From NCBI GenBank assembly GCA_020633955.1, contig JACKCP010000003.1, positions 180,841-244,840 on the forward strand: a stretch of 64,000 nt of DNA, written 5' to 3'. The DNA is from Desulfobacteraceae bacterium. Its GTDB lineage: Bacteria; Desulfobacterota; Desulfobacteria; Desulfobacterales; JACKCP01. Position numbers and translations under genes: made by a program. Positions 44,418-51,566 of this stretch are shown here, one piece after another. Below the pieces are notes generated by a model, which did not search any database, had not been told where the DNA came from, and saw only the letters and a program-made list of their open reading frames with translations. Each line of letters starts with the position of its first letter. The stretch's first letter is position 1.

Positions 44418-44696
44418 TCAGTGGTAATCAACTATTTCCACATCTTCTGCACCTGCCTTTGTCCAAAAAAAGCAAATACGCCATTGATCGTTGATGCGGA
44501 TACTGTGTTGTCCTGAACGATCACCCTTGAGCGTTTCAAGACGATTTCCAGGTGGTACTCTTAGATCTTCAAGACAATTAGCAATTTCCAGTTGTCGTAA
44601 TTTACGTCGTGCAACATTTTCAAAATTTACAAAACGCTTGACACTTTTACCGTTTGAGAGTGTTTGAGTATGTTTACATCTAAAAGATCTTATCAT
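44418..44696 (-). CDS. higB: HigB-type mRNA-interferase toxin
   Basis: A 92-residue RelE/HigB-family endoribonuclease with the family pattern FENVARRKLRQLEIANCLEDLRVPPGNRLETLKGDRSGQHSIRINDQWRICFFW, including the conserved Arg/His/Lys residues for ribosome-dependent mRNA cleavage. A TTGACA at 44726-44731 and TACTAT at 44703-44708, 17 bases apart, form a promoter so close to the ATG that the mRNA may be leaderless. AACGC-GTG-GCGTT in the spacer could be the HigA operator. Confidence 0.9.
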   Translation of the reverse strand: MIRSFRCKHTQTLSNGKSVKRFVNFENVARRKLRQLEIANCLEDLRVPPGNRLETLKGDRSGQHSIRINDQWRICFFWTKAGAEDVEIVDYH

Positions 44697-44751
44697 AGCT
44701 GTATAGTAACGCGTGGCGTTATTGATGTCAAGCGTGATTATATTAGCCCAA
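44697..44751 (-). promoter_or_regulatory. higBA promoter and operator, possibly leaderless
   Basis: On the minus strand TTGACA (44731-44726) and TACTAT (44708-44703) with a 17-base spacer. The -10 ends 7 bases before the higB ATG, so transcription would begin at or next to the start codon. A 13-bp inverted repeat AACGCGTGGCGTT lies at about 44708-44720. GTTGGGCT follows at 44745-44752 minus strand. Confidence 0.6.
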
Positions 44752-44763
44752 CTTTAATCAAAC

Positions 44764-44908
44764 GAAGGGGGTTACCTCTACTCTTGACTCACCTTGCTCA
44801 GAAAGAATGAAAAATAGCACCCTTGCTTCCGATTATATGTTTGTTAAAATTCGCCAAGCGTATGACTGAAAGCTTTTACAGGAGATGAGTCAAGACTACA
44901 ACTTAGCC
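44764..44908. repeat. Repeat family D, copy 2
   Basis: It starts AAGGGGGTTACCTC then TACTCTTGACTCACC, continues TTGCTCAGAAAGAATG and AAAAATAGCACCCTTGCTT, and ends in TGAGTCAAGACTACAACTT. The first 80 bases match the reverse complement of 59885-59985. Ends are inverted around GACTC/GAGTC. It separates higBA from the broken flavoprotein copy. Confidence 0.7.
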
Positions 44909-44910
44909 CT

Positions 44911-45328
44911 TCCAGATGTTTTAAAAAAACCTCAAATGATTTTTATTGCCTCACATACTGCAAACGGATTTGGAAGAGATAAAGATTTGGATAATGATTC
45001 CCTCATAGTTTTTGTCCTGGAAATTATATTGAGGGAAAGGAAATTTATACCTGAATTGAGCGATTTTCAAGTTTGCTGCATATAACGGCAAATTGTATCA
45101 GGCTATACTTTTGCTATGCCTGATGCAATTTAACGCAGTAGATGCAGCAAAATTGAAAAGCCCGCAGGGTTTCATATTTTTAAATATAATAAGCTTAATT
45201 CATTGAAAATTTCTTAATTTAAAAATATGAAACCCTCAATTTAGGTTATAATAAAAGCCCTAATAACTTCAAAAAAAAACTTTCTTTGGATATAGTTGAT
45301 ATTCTGGATCAGGTATTAGAAAAACATA
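44911..45328 (+). pseudogene. Broken fragment of a second CrtI-like flavoprotein gene
   Basis: 44911-45048 is a close copy of 43571-43710 of the intact gene (GATGTTTTAAAAAAACCTC..., CTCATAGTTTTTGTCCTGG...). After the 198-bp insertion the homology resumes at 45247 (TATAATAAAAGCC against TATGATCAAAGCC in the intact gene) and continues to about 45328 (AAAAAACTTTCTTTGGATAT). Frameshifts and missing 5' and 3' regions rule out function. It looks like a paralogous copy that decayed and was then hit by an insertion. Confidence 0.85.
45049..45246. mobile_element. 198-bp MITE-like element (family C) with TAT target duplication
   Basis: It inserts into the flavoprotein pseudogene. The terminal inverted repeats are ACCTGAATTGAG (45049-45060) and CTCAATTTAGGT (45235-45246), matching in 11 of 12 positions. 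The flanks are TAT on both sides (45046-45048 and 45247-45249). Inside it holds TTTTCAAGTTTGCTGC, CAGGCTATACTTTTGC and, at 45168-45236, GGGTTTCATATTTTTAAAT pairing with ATTTAAAAATATGAAACCC. It has no coding frame. A partial relative is at 32945-33033. Confidence 0.85.
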
Positions 45329-45400
45329 ATGCAATTTAATCTGGCATTCATAAAATTTTTTAGACTGTTTTTTATATAATAATCAGGAGAATAATTTTAT

Positions 45401-45640
45401 ATGTTACAGTACAGAAAAAAATCTATAGGAAATCAGTTGTTTTTATTAATTGCAGTATTTGCCTTTATTCTTTTTAACGGATGCACAAAAGAGGCCTGGT
45501 ATGAAGGGATGAAAGAGACCCAGCGTCAGGACTGCTATAAAATCGATGATTTTTTAATGCGCCAGCAATGTCTGGAACAACTTGATAATATGTCATATGA
45601 CCAATACAAAAAGGAAAGAGAAGCTGTAATAAACAATTAA
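45401..45640 (+). CDS. Small lipoprotein of unknown function
   Basis: A 79-residue protein with an N-terminal basic and hydrophobic region (MLQYRKKSIGNQLFLLIAVFAFIL) and the lipobox LFNGC (Cys at about 27). The mature part is short, charged and has a second Cys pair (QRQDCYK, RQQCLEQL). AGGAG lies 13 bases before the ATG, a long spacing. It resembles small exported lipoproteins found beside transporters, but I cannot name it. Confidence 0.6.
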   Translation: MLQYRKKSIGNQLFLLIAVFAFILFNGCTKEAWYEGMKETQRQDCYKIDDFLMRQQCLEQLDNMSYDQYKKEREAVINN

Positions 45641-45692
45641 GCTGAACAAAAATCATGTTTCAGTTTAGTAGTTTGTACTGTGAATTTTAAAT

Positions 45693-46298
45693 ATGAAAAT
45701 AGAAATAAAACTTCGTAAACTTCAGGATAACCTGAGAAACAAAGGCTTCAGGATTAAGTGGATTCCCTGGCAGGAAAAGGGAAAACCCGAATATGTTTAC
45801 AACAGCCCTTTGACACACATATTCAATATTGCTGGTCTTGTCTTATTTTTTGCAGGTATAGTTTCTGCTGCAGGGATATATGAAATTTGGCAAAATGAAT
45901 ATCTGTCCGGTATAAATCCTTCGTTACCCGGCATATTTATCAGTGTATCAGGAATGATTTTTCTTTTATCAGGCAGAATAGTTGCAGCATTTCAAAAGCA
46001 GAAAGGGTGGGTTAGAATTGAAGCCGATTGTATTGACAGAGAAACAGCTCAGGCTTTCCATCTGTCAGGACGGGGCAGTAAATCAAAAACCTGGACTTAC
46101 AGGCTTTTATGTACATTTTATTTTAACGGCAGAAAATACACTGTAACCCCTGAAAATTCAAAAATTATATCCTTTAATACAAAAAAGCAGGCTGAAAATT
46201 ATCTTGAATCAAGGATATCAACTGATAATAAGTGCTTTTTGTATATTGATCCGCAAAATCCACTTCATGCTGTATTTGACAGAAAACAAAAAATTTAG
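45693..46298 (+). CDS. DUF3592-like membrane protein
   Basis: A 201-residue protein with two transmembrane helices (about 44-66 and 86-103), a cytoplasmic N-terminus and a C-terminal DUF3592-like beta domain (about 108-195): GWVRIEADCIDRETAQAFHL, WTYRLLCTFYFNGRKYTV, FLYIDPQNPLHAVF. These proteins are widespread and of unknown function. It starts 52 bases after the lipoprotein stop and may be co-transcribed. Confidence 0.65.
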   Translation: MKIEIKLRKLQDNLRNKGFRIKWIPWQEKGKPEYVYNSPLTHIFNIAGLVLFFAGIVSAAGIYEIWQNEYLSGINPSLPGIFISVSGMIFLLSGRIVAAFQKQKGWVRIEADCIDRETAQAFHLSGRGSKSKTWTYRLLCTFYFNGRKYTVTPENSKIISFNTKKQAENYLESRISTDNKCFLYIDPQNPLHAVFDRKQKI

Positions 46299-46547
46299 GT
46301 CTTTTGATTATGATATAATTCAAAGCCCGGAATGGATTGGCTTGTTGTAGTGAAATGTGCCAATAGAAAATTGAATTAGCTTAATCAGCAAAGAATATTT
46401 GACTTCATGGTTATCTTTCACTAATTCGAAGGAATAAACCACCGGCATGCCGGTGGTATGAACAATGGCTATGCCAGTGATTAGTGCCGAGAATAAAGAA
46501 ATCTCCTAGAATGAGAGTGCCAACTACTCAGAGAAGGAGATTTCAAA

Positions 46548-46973
46548 ATGGAACGTTTTCATAGGTTATCACATTCAATTTGGGATTGTAAGTATCATGT
46601 TGTTTGGATACCCAAGTATCGTCGAAAAGAGCTGTACGGGAAAAAGAGGCAAATAGTTGTAGATACAATTAAGCAGTGGGCTCGGATCAAAGGTGTAGAT
46701 ATTATTGAGGGACATGCGATGCCCGATCATATTCACCTTTGCCTTTCTATTCCCCCAAAATATGCGGTAGCACATGTCATTGGTCTTCTGAAAGGTAAGA
46801 GCGCATCGGAAGTGATGAGCTTTGGTAACAAGAGCAGCCGAATGGTGCGAGGCCGGACATTTTGGGCTCGTGGATATTGTGTTAGCACAGTTGGCCTTGA
46901 TGAAGAAAAGATACGAGAATATATAAGAAATCAAGAACGTAAAGATATTCTCGAAGAAGAAACAGGAATTTAA
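46548..46973 (+). CDS. tnpA: IS200-type Y1 HUH transposase TnpA
   Basis: A 141-residue single-strand DNA transposase. The HUH motif is in GHAMPDHIHLCLSIPP (HIH), the catalytic Tyr is in the C-terminal helix RGYCVSTVGLDEEKIREYIRNQE, and the N-terminal SHSIWDCKYHVVWIPKYRRKELYG is the family opening. GGAGATTTC precedes the ATG. The enzyme appears intact, so the element may still move. Confidence 0.92.
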   Translation: MERFHRLSHSIWDCKYHVVWIPKYRRKELYGKKRQIVVDTIKQWARIKGVDIIEGHAMPDHIHLCLSIPPKYAVAHVIGLLKGKSASEVMSFGNKSSRMVRGRTFWARGYCVSTVGLDEEKIREYIRNQERKDILEEETGI

Positions 46974-47001
46974 GTTTAACTAAAAAGGTAGTTGGTATGA
47001 G

Positions 47002-47019
47002 ACCCCCATTTAGGGGGGC
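47002..47019. terminator. Hairpin after the IS200 transposase
   Basis: ACCCCC-ATTTA-GGGGGG at 47002-47019 forms a 6-bp G/C stem. It probably blocks read-through or translation of the transposase. Confidence 0.5.
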
Positions 47020-47201
47020 TTCATGAAACCACCAGTTTACTGGTGGTATTCATTTAAATTTGAAGGTGAATTAATGTATATTTACTGTAAATACTGTTAC
47101 ACTTATTTTTCTATTAAAATCATATTCTGATACATTAACCCCAAGGATGGCTATGTGATATGATATAAAACAATAATCCTTGGCTGTCAGTGGACTGAAA
47201 T

Positions 47202-47561
47202 ATGCAAATACTTTGGAGTCAGCAAGGACAAGTATTTTTTATTCATGTGACAACTACCCTGACACAGGAGGATGCTTCGAGAACAGTTGAGTCTGGAATA
47301 TGTACAGGTCTTTTAAGCGACTATTACCCTGAATCGCTTTTACAGGCTCCTTTTACAGCGGGTAAAAGAAGCAGTATCCCATATGAAAAAATTCTTTCCC
47401 TTGTTACTTCAGGACCTGGAAGACTTCTTCCTGAAGGTTCCTCAAAAGGATGTATAGCAAAAAATCTTCCGGCTGACTTTATAGTAGTTTCTGATAATGA
47501 AGATTTTATCAGGATAAAGAAAACCTTTGTAAAAGGAAACTTGATTTATCAGTCAACTTAG
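47202..47561 (+). pseudogene. phnM C-terminal remnant (phosphonate metabolism diphosphatase)
   Basis: The 119-residue frame matches the C-terminal half of PhnM, the amidohydrolase of the C-P lyase pathway: LLSDYYPESLLQAPFTAGKR resembles the PhnM SDYYPASLLDAAF region, and the tail ADFIVVSDNEDFIRIKKTFVKGNLIY matches the PhnM ending. The amidohydrolase metal motifs (HxH, catalytic Lys) are gone, and the frame starts in unrelated sequence. It overlaps the SDR gene end by 4 bases, convergently. With the orphan PhnC-like ATPase it suggests a lost phosphonate cluster. Confidence 0.7.
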
Positions 47562-48247
47562 ATTTCAAACTCGCCTTCAAAAAGAGAATAGAATTTGCCG
47601 TTTTGAATTTTATCCTTTAACTCAAAAATTCTGGCAGCTGCCTCTTCTGGTTCATGATCAGCATCAGGTGCTGCCATTTCTGTTTTAAGTTTGCCTGGAT
47701 GAAGTGAGCAGACTTTGATATCAGTTCCATCAAATTCCCTTGCAAGGCATTGTGTGAACATGGTTTGTGAACCTTTGGCTATTCTGTAGGCATAGGAACA
47801 TGGAATGTGATCAAGTTCTCCTGAAGCTATTTTTTTGATTGAACCAAATCTTGAGGACATATTAATTATGGAAGCATTTTTATCAAGATTTTCAAAAAGT
47901 GCCTTTACAACCCTTATCGCTCCCATTGCGTGAATCTGAAAACTTTTTTCTATTCCATCTATATCTGTATCAATAAATTTTTCAGGTTTTTGACAGTCAC
48001 CGGCATTATTTATTACAAGATGAATTTTTTCTTTTTTTACAATTTTTTTTATATCATCAATAACTTTATTATCTGAAACATCTGAAATAATTGGGATAAT
48101 ATTTTCAAAATCAAGTTCATTCATTTTTTTTCTGCCGGATTCACTTGTGACAACTGCATAAACCTTAAAGCCATTTAATGCAAATTCCCTTGCAAGTGCG
48201 TATCCAAGTCCCCTTGATGTTCCTGTTATGAATACATTTTTTTTCAT
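47558..48247 (-). CDS. Short-chain dehydrogenase/reductase
   Basis: A 229-residue classical SDR. The NAD(P)-binding TGTSRGLGYALA (about 8-19), NNAGD (about 82-86) and the catalytic Ser ... Tyr-x3-Lys (SSRFGS, YAYRIAK) are intact. Its substrate is unknown. It stands alone between the phnM remnant and a terminator, and no operon partner suggests a pathway. Confidence 0.8.
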   Translation of the reverse strand: MKKNVFITGTSRGLGYALAREFALNGFKVYAVVTSESGRKKMNELDFENIIPIISDVSDNKVIDDIKKIVKKEKIHLVINNAGDCQKPEKFIDTDIDGIEKSFQIHAMGAIRVVKALFENLDKNASIINMSSRFGSIKKIASGELDHIPCSYAYRIAKGSQTMFTQCLAREFDGTDIKVCSLHPGKLKTEMAAPDADHEPEEAAARIFELKDKIQNGKFYSLFEGEFEI

Positions 48248-48283
48248 TGATTTTCCTTTTTTTATTCATTGTAAAGATAAAAT

Positions 48284-48313
48284 AAAACCCGGCAAAATAC
48301 TATGCCGGGTTTT
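48284..48313 (-). terminator. Terminator of the NifX-like pair
   Basis: AAAACCCGGC at 48284-48293 pairs with GCCGGGTTTT at 48304-48313; the minus-strand tail is T-rich. It lies 48 bases past the stop of the minus-strand NifX-like gene, so it ends that operon, and it also separates the SDR promoter. Confidence 0.75.
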
Positions 48314-48360
48314 AAAAAATCAATTATTTTATGAACAAAAAATATAACTATTCAAGAATT

Positions 48361-48723
48361 TTATGTCCACTGGCCTTCAGCATTTGGAGCATCAAGAAAG
48401 CTGTATTTACCATTCTTGAAATCTTCAACTGCCTGTCTTACTGTTCCTGAAACATTGTCACAGGCTTTTATTCCTGCAGCTTCAAGTGTGGTAAATGCAT
48501 TTGGACCGCAATACCCTGTAAGAAGAACATCTGATTTTAATTCACTTATCTTTGAAGCAGCCTGAATCCCGGCACCCTTAAAGGCATTTTTATTTTCAGA
48601 ATTGTCTATGACACTGACTTCAAAGGTTTCTGAATCAACAACAAGGATATATTCTGCTCTGCCAAATCTTGGGTCTACTTCTGAATCCAGAGTATTTCCT
48701 TTGGATGTAACTGCAATTTTCAT
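48361..48723 (-). CDS. NifX/NifB-family iron-molybdenum cofactor-binding protein
   Basis: A 120-residue protein of the dinitrogenase Fe-Mo cofactor family (NifX, NafY, NifB C-terminus, MTH1175-like). IAVTSKGNTLDSEVDPRFGRAEYILVVD opens it, and DVLLTGYCGPNAFTTLEAAGIK is the conserved loop. Such small proteins bind Fe-S or Mo clusters. GGAG precedes the ATG. It is 26 bases from a second family member, a common arrangement in sulfate reducers. There is no nif cluster here, so its client is unknown. Confidence 0.85.
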   Translation of the reverse strand: MKIAVTSKGNTLDSEVDPRFGRAEYILVVDSETFEVSVIDNSENKNAFKGAGIQAASKISELKSDVLLTGYCGPNAFTTLEAAGIKACDNVSGTVRQAVEDFKNGKYSFLDAPNAEGQWT

Positions 48724-48749
48724 AAATAATCTCCGCAGGATGAGTTAAT

Positions 48750-49136
48750 TTAATGGGCTCCGCCGCCGCCACCGCAAACCTGATTATCAGAAATCAACTG
48801 AAGCTGCCCTTTAATTAAATCCTCAACTACAGGTCTGATCAATGGTCTTTGATCATCATGATACACTTCAATTCCAACCTGTCTGAAACCCATAAGAGGT
48901 CTCATTCCGATTCCTCCAACAATAAGGGCATTTACTTTATGCCCTGCAAGAAGGTTCACAGGTACCATGCATCCGCCCTGTGCATGTCCTTCATTTGGGA
49001 CTGTAGACACTTCTTTTATTTCACCATTTTCAACATCAACAAATGTAAATACATCGCAATGTCCAAAATGTCCTGATCTCTGTCCGTCCAGTCCGCCGTT
49101 GCCATTTGACGGAATAGCAATTCTTCCGTTTTTCAT
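48750..49136 (-). CDS. Second NifX/MTH1175-family protein with Gly-His tail
   Basis: A 128-residue paralogue with IAIPSNGNGGLDGQRSGHFGHCDVFTFVDVE, the conserved GHFG segment, and a VNALIVGGIGMRPLMGFRQVGIEVY core. It ends CGGGGGAH, a Gly-rich tail with Cys and His that could bind a metal. It is co-transcribed with the shorter paralogue (26-base gap). The pair may form a cluster-handling heterodimer. Confidence 0.83.
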   Translation of the reverse strand: MKNGRIAIPSNGNGGLDGQRSGHFGHCDVFTFVDVENGEIKEVSTVPNEGHAQGGCMVPVNLLAGHKVNALIVGGIGMRPLMGFRQVGIEVYHDDQRPLIRPVVEDLIKGQLQLISDNQVCGGGGGAH

Positions 49137-49236
49137 AATTATTATCCCCTTTATAATTTTAATTTTATTAACTTAAAAATTTATTTTGTCTTGCCTTTGT
49201 AAATATTTGAACCAATAAAACTAATCTGACACCTTA

Positions 49237-49617
49237 TTAATGAGCAGGTCCGATTATCATTTCAAGATAATCAATAATTTCCTTTGATTCTTCCTTTGAT
49301 GGATTTGAACTTATTTTTTTAAGTATGCCAAGTCCTTCAGTGAACTCGTGGAAATCCTCATCAGAAAGATTGCTTACAAGAACAGTATTTACCATTGCAT
49401 TGATTTTTATTATTTCTTCAATCAGATTTTTTCCGGGAAAATCATCTGCAGTGCTATCGTCACATACAACAAGAGTAAAAAAATTATTTTTTACAAGGTC
49501 TAAAACCTGATCCTTTCTTTTTGCAAAAAAAATTTCATATTCTCCCTTTGAAACAAAAGCTTCTTCAAGATCCTTAAACTTTTCTCTGTTTCCGCTTACT
49601 AATAAAACATTTTTCAT
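49237..49617 (-). CDS. Degenerate response-regulator receiver domain protein
   Basis: A 126-residue stand-alone receiver-like protein. KNVLLVSGNREKFKDLEEAF begins the fold. The phospho-acceptor Asp position is in LVVCDDSTADDF (Asp53), but the usual second-site acidic pair near residue 10 is replaced by Ser-Gly-Asn, and the conserved Lys/Thr after it is weak. It may be phosphorylation-independent. It is 100 bases upstream of the NifX pair and may share its promoter. Confidence 0.6.
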   Translation of the reverse strand: MKNVLLVSGNREKFKDLEEAFVSKGEYEIFFAKRKDQVLDLVKNNFFTLVVCDDSTADDFPGKNLIEEIIKINAMVNTVLVSNLSDEDFHEFTEGLGILKKISSNPSKEESKEIIDYLEMIIGPAH

Positions 49618-49800
49618 TTATACCCCTTTGTCTATAAGGCTTTTCTGCCATAAATCATTGGTAAAAGTTCGGCACGCCTAAAATATAAGTACTCGTATAC
49701 TCTCCTGTCAAATAAAAATCAATATTTCTGATTAAGATATTAAAATGAATCCATATTTTAAAGGAATGAAGTCTATTGAAAAAAAAGTGGACAGCAGAAA

Positions 49801-49837
49801 CAAAAAAAGCCCGAAACATAAGTTTCAGGCTTTTTTT
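49801..49837 (-). terminator. Terminator of the first tRNA-Leu gene
   Basis: AGCCCGAAAC and GTTTCAGGCT around ATAA form a near-perfect stem, and the minus-strand product ends in a T run. It lies 4 bases after the tRNA CCA end. Confidence 0.7.
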
Positions 49838-49841
49838 GTTG

Positions 49842-49926
49842 TGGTGCCGAAGAGAGGACTCGAACCTCCACGACTCGCGCCACCAGGTTCTAAGCCTGGC
49901 GTGTCTACCAATTCCACCACTTCGGC
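49842..49926 (-). tRNA. tRNA-Leu (UAG anticodon), copy 1
   Basis: 85 bases including an encoded CCA. The acceptor stem is GCCGAAG/CTTCGGC, the anticodon loop holds CTTAGAA (UAG) in the GCCAGG ... CCTGG stem, and a long variable arm (TGGCGCGAGTCGTGG) is typical of tRNA-Leu. The T arm GGAGGTTCGAGTCCTCT is normal. It is identical to 51567-51651, in the opposite orientation. An upstream promoter TTGACT and TATAGA, 15 bases apart, lies at 49944-49970. Confidence 0.96.
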
Positions 49927-50143
49927 ACAACATGGGAAACTTATCTATACTTTTGGTTTTCATTAGTCAAGCAATAAATCAAAAAAAATTTAAAATTTTT
50001 TTTATCATGTCTTCCTGCATCATTAACTTTACAAATTTTTCATAATAATTAAAAACATATATGTTAGTTTGTGGCTGGCCGGTAAAAGAAGTTTTTTTGT
50101 TCAGCAATTTTTAAATTCTAAAAAATATCAACGGAGACAGACA

Positions 50144-50905
50144 ATGAAAGAAAATATAGTAATTATTCACGGTATGTGGGCCAAAGGTGAACTTTTGTCT
50201 AATATAAAATGTTTCTTTGAAGAAAAGGGCTATAACTGTATTGCAATTGATCTTCCTGGAAGAGGCAGTGAGCTTGAAGTAAAATCCGATGTTTCAGAAT
50301 ATGGTTTCCTTGACTTTGTTGATCATGCAGCAAAAATTATTAGCAGTCTGGATTCAAAACCCGTTGTCATGGGGCATTCCATGGGTGGGCTTATAACACA
50401 CAAGCTTGCTGAAATGGGTCTTGTTAAAAAAGCTGTTCTCATTACTCCTGCAACACAGCGGGGAGTGCTTAATTTCAGTTATGGCGCTGCAATGGGTTTT
50501 TTACCTGTAGCATTGAAACCTTTTTTCTGGAAAAGAGCACTTGAACCTACAAAAAAGGGTTTTGACTATATCTGTTCCGAAGTTCCTGATGAAGTAAGAG
50601 ATAAGATTTTTTTTAATCTTGTTCCTGAATCTGGAAGAGCTTTTTTTGAAATCAGTATGTGGGGATTTGATTTTAAAAAATCGACTGACATTCAAAATTC
50701 AAAAATTGACTGTCCTGTTTTTCAGATTGCAGGTAAAAAAGATAAAATAATATCATATAAAGTTCTTGAAAAACAGGCAGAACTGATTTCAGCTCATGTT
50801 GAGGACTTTAAGTTTAAAGTCTATGAAGATCATGGACATGGAATTATCTGGGAAAAAGGCTGGGACAGCATGTGTGAAGATATTCATGAATGGATTGTAA
50901 ATTAA
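50144..50905 (+). CDS. Alpha/beta-hydrolase
   Basis: A 253-residue alpha/beta hydrolase from the ATG at 50144 (GGAG 6 bases upstream; the frame is open from 50069). The first strand IVIIHGMWAKGELL gives the oxyanion hole, GHSMGGLITHKLAE holds the nucleophile Ser, VFQIAGKKDKIISY has the acid, and EDHGHGIIWEKGW has the catalytic His. Its substrate is unknown. It is flanked by inverted tRNA-Leu genes. Confidence 0.83.
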   Translation: MKENIVIIHGMWAKGELLSNIKCFFEEKGYNCIAIDLPGRGSELEVKSDVSEYGFLDFVDHAAKIISSLDSKPVVMGHSMGGLITHKLAEMGLVKKAVLITPATQRGVLNFSYGAAMGFLPVALKPFFWKRALEPTKKGFDYICSEVPDEVRDKIFFNLVPESGRAFFEISMWGFDFKKSTDIQNSKIDCPVFQIAGKKDKIISYKVLEKQAELISAHVEDFKFKVYEDHGHGIIWEKGWDSMCEDIHEWIVN

Positions 50906-50969
50906 TGCTGATTCAGATTCCCTTTTGTTTATGCCTTAAGGGAATCTGAATAAATATTAACACAGGCAA

Positions 50970-51251
50970 TTATTCTGATCTGCTTATAACTTCTAGAAGA
51001 TGATATCCAAAATCTGTTTTTACAGGTCCCTGGACAGTACCTATTTCTGCTGAGAAAACAACCTTGTCAAATTCTGGAACCATTTCACCTTCGCTGAATT
51101 CTCCAAGAAATCCTCCCTGATCTCCTGAAGGACATTTTGAATGTTTTTTGGCCAGTTTTGCAAAATCACCGCCGTTTTCAATTTTCTTTTTTAGTTCTTT
51201 ACACTCTTTGTCTGTTGCAACAAGTATGTGTCTTGCTTTAGCTTTTGCCAT
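50970..51251 (-). CDS. PpiC-type parvulin peptidyl-prolyl isomerase
   Basis: A 93-residue single-domain parvulin, as in E. coli PpiC: KARHILVATDKECKELKKKIENGGDFAKLAKKHSKCPSGDQGGFLGEFSEGEMVPEF and GPVKTDFGYHLLEVI. The active-site His/Cys/Phe residues are present. There is no signal peptide, so it is cytoplasmic. It is convergent with the hydrolase gene. The length and signature make the call firm. Confidence 0.93.
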   Translation of the reverse strand: MAKAKARHILVATDKECKELKKKIENGGDFAKLAKKHSKCPSGDQGGFLGEFSEGEMVPEFDKVVFSAEIGTVQGPVKTDFGYHLLEVISRSE

Positions 51252-51299
51252 TTCTTTTCCTTTAAATGTTTTAAAATGTAAAAGTTTTATTAAATTTTA

Positions 51300-51445
51300 C
51301 TACTTCGTGATTGTCTGAAAACAGGTTTTTTTGTTCAGTTCAAGGAAGATCAAAAAATTAACCATTATTGTATTATCAGGATTAAATTTTGAATCTGACT
51401 TAATGAGGCACAAAAAAGACTGGTTTCTTTCAGCCACTACTTCAG
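51300..51445. repeat. Repeat family A, copy 5
   Basis: CTTCGTGATTGTCTGAAAAC, TTTTTTTGTTCAGTTC, AAGGAAGATCAAAAAATTAACC, AGGATTAAATTTTGAATCTGAC and TTTCTTTCAGCCACTACTTC follow the family A order. It occupies most of the 51252-51566 gap between ppiC and tRNA-Leu copy 2, which otherwise holds only the tRNA promoter. Confidence 0.65.
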
Positions 51446-51521
51446 TTTATTTACAAACAAAATACATTTTTTTATATTTCAAAGGCAATTAATTTTTTAT
51501 AAAAATAAATTAAAATACAGC

Positions 51522-51548
51522 TTGACTTGTAAAAATAAAAAGTATAGA
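51522..51548 (+). promoter_or_regulatory. tRNA-Leu copy 2 promoter
   Basis: TTGACT (51522-51527) and TATAGA (51543-51548) with a 15-base spacer. The same TTGACT-N15-TATAGA stands before copy 1 (49970 to 49944, minus strand), so the layout is conserved between the two genes even though their flanks differ. Confidence 0.6.
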
Positions 51549-51566
51549 AGATTTTTTACAAATTGT

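Larger units (their letters stand above)
46438..47047 (+). mobile_element. IS200/IS605-family insertion element (tnpA only)
   Basis: A single-gene element bounded by subterminal hairpins. On the left, ACCACCGGCATGCCGGTGGT at 46438-46457 is a perfect 20-base palindrome. On the right, ACCACCAG-TTTA-CTGGTGGT at 47028-47047 is a hairpin. The two share the outer ACCACC...GGTGGT. Short inverted segments GCCAACTAC and GTAGTTGG flank the gene. No tnpB is present. Exact cleavage points are not visible. Confidence 0.8.

Noticed and set aside
44885..45085. A 66-residue frame after repeat D as a gene
   Set aside because: It is the frame of the flavoprotein pseudogene fragment running into the MITE.
47202..47561. 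The 119-residue frame as an intact small gene
   Set aside because: It matches only the C-terminal half of PhnM, lacks the metal-binding motifs and starts in unrelated sequence.
49237..49617. The receiver-like protein as a normal response regulator
   Set aside because: There is no output domain, and the acidic pair for Mg2+ is replaced.
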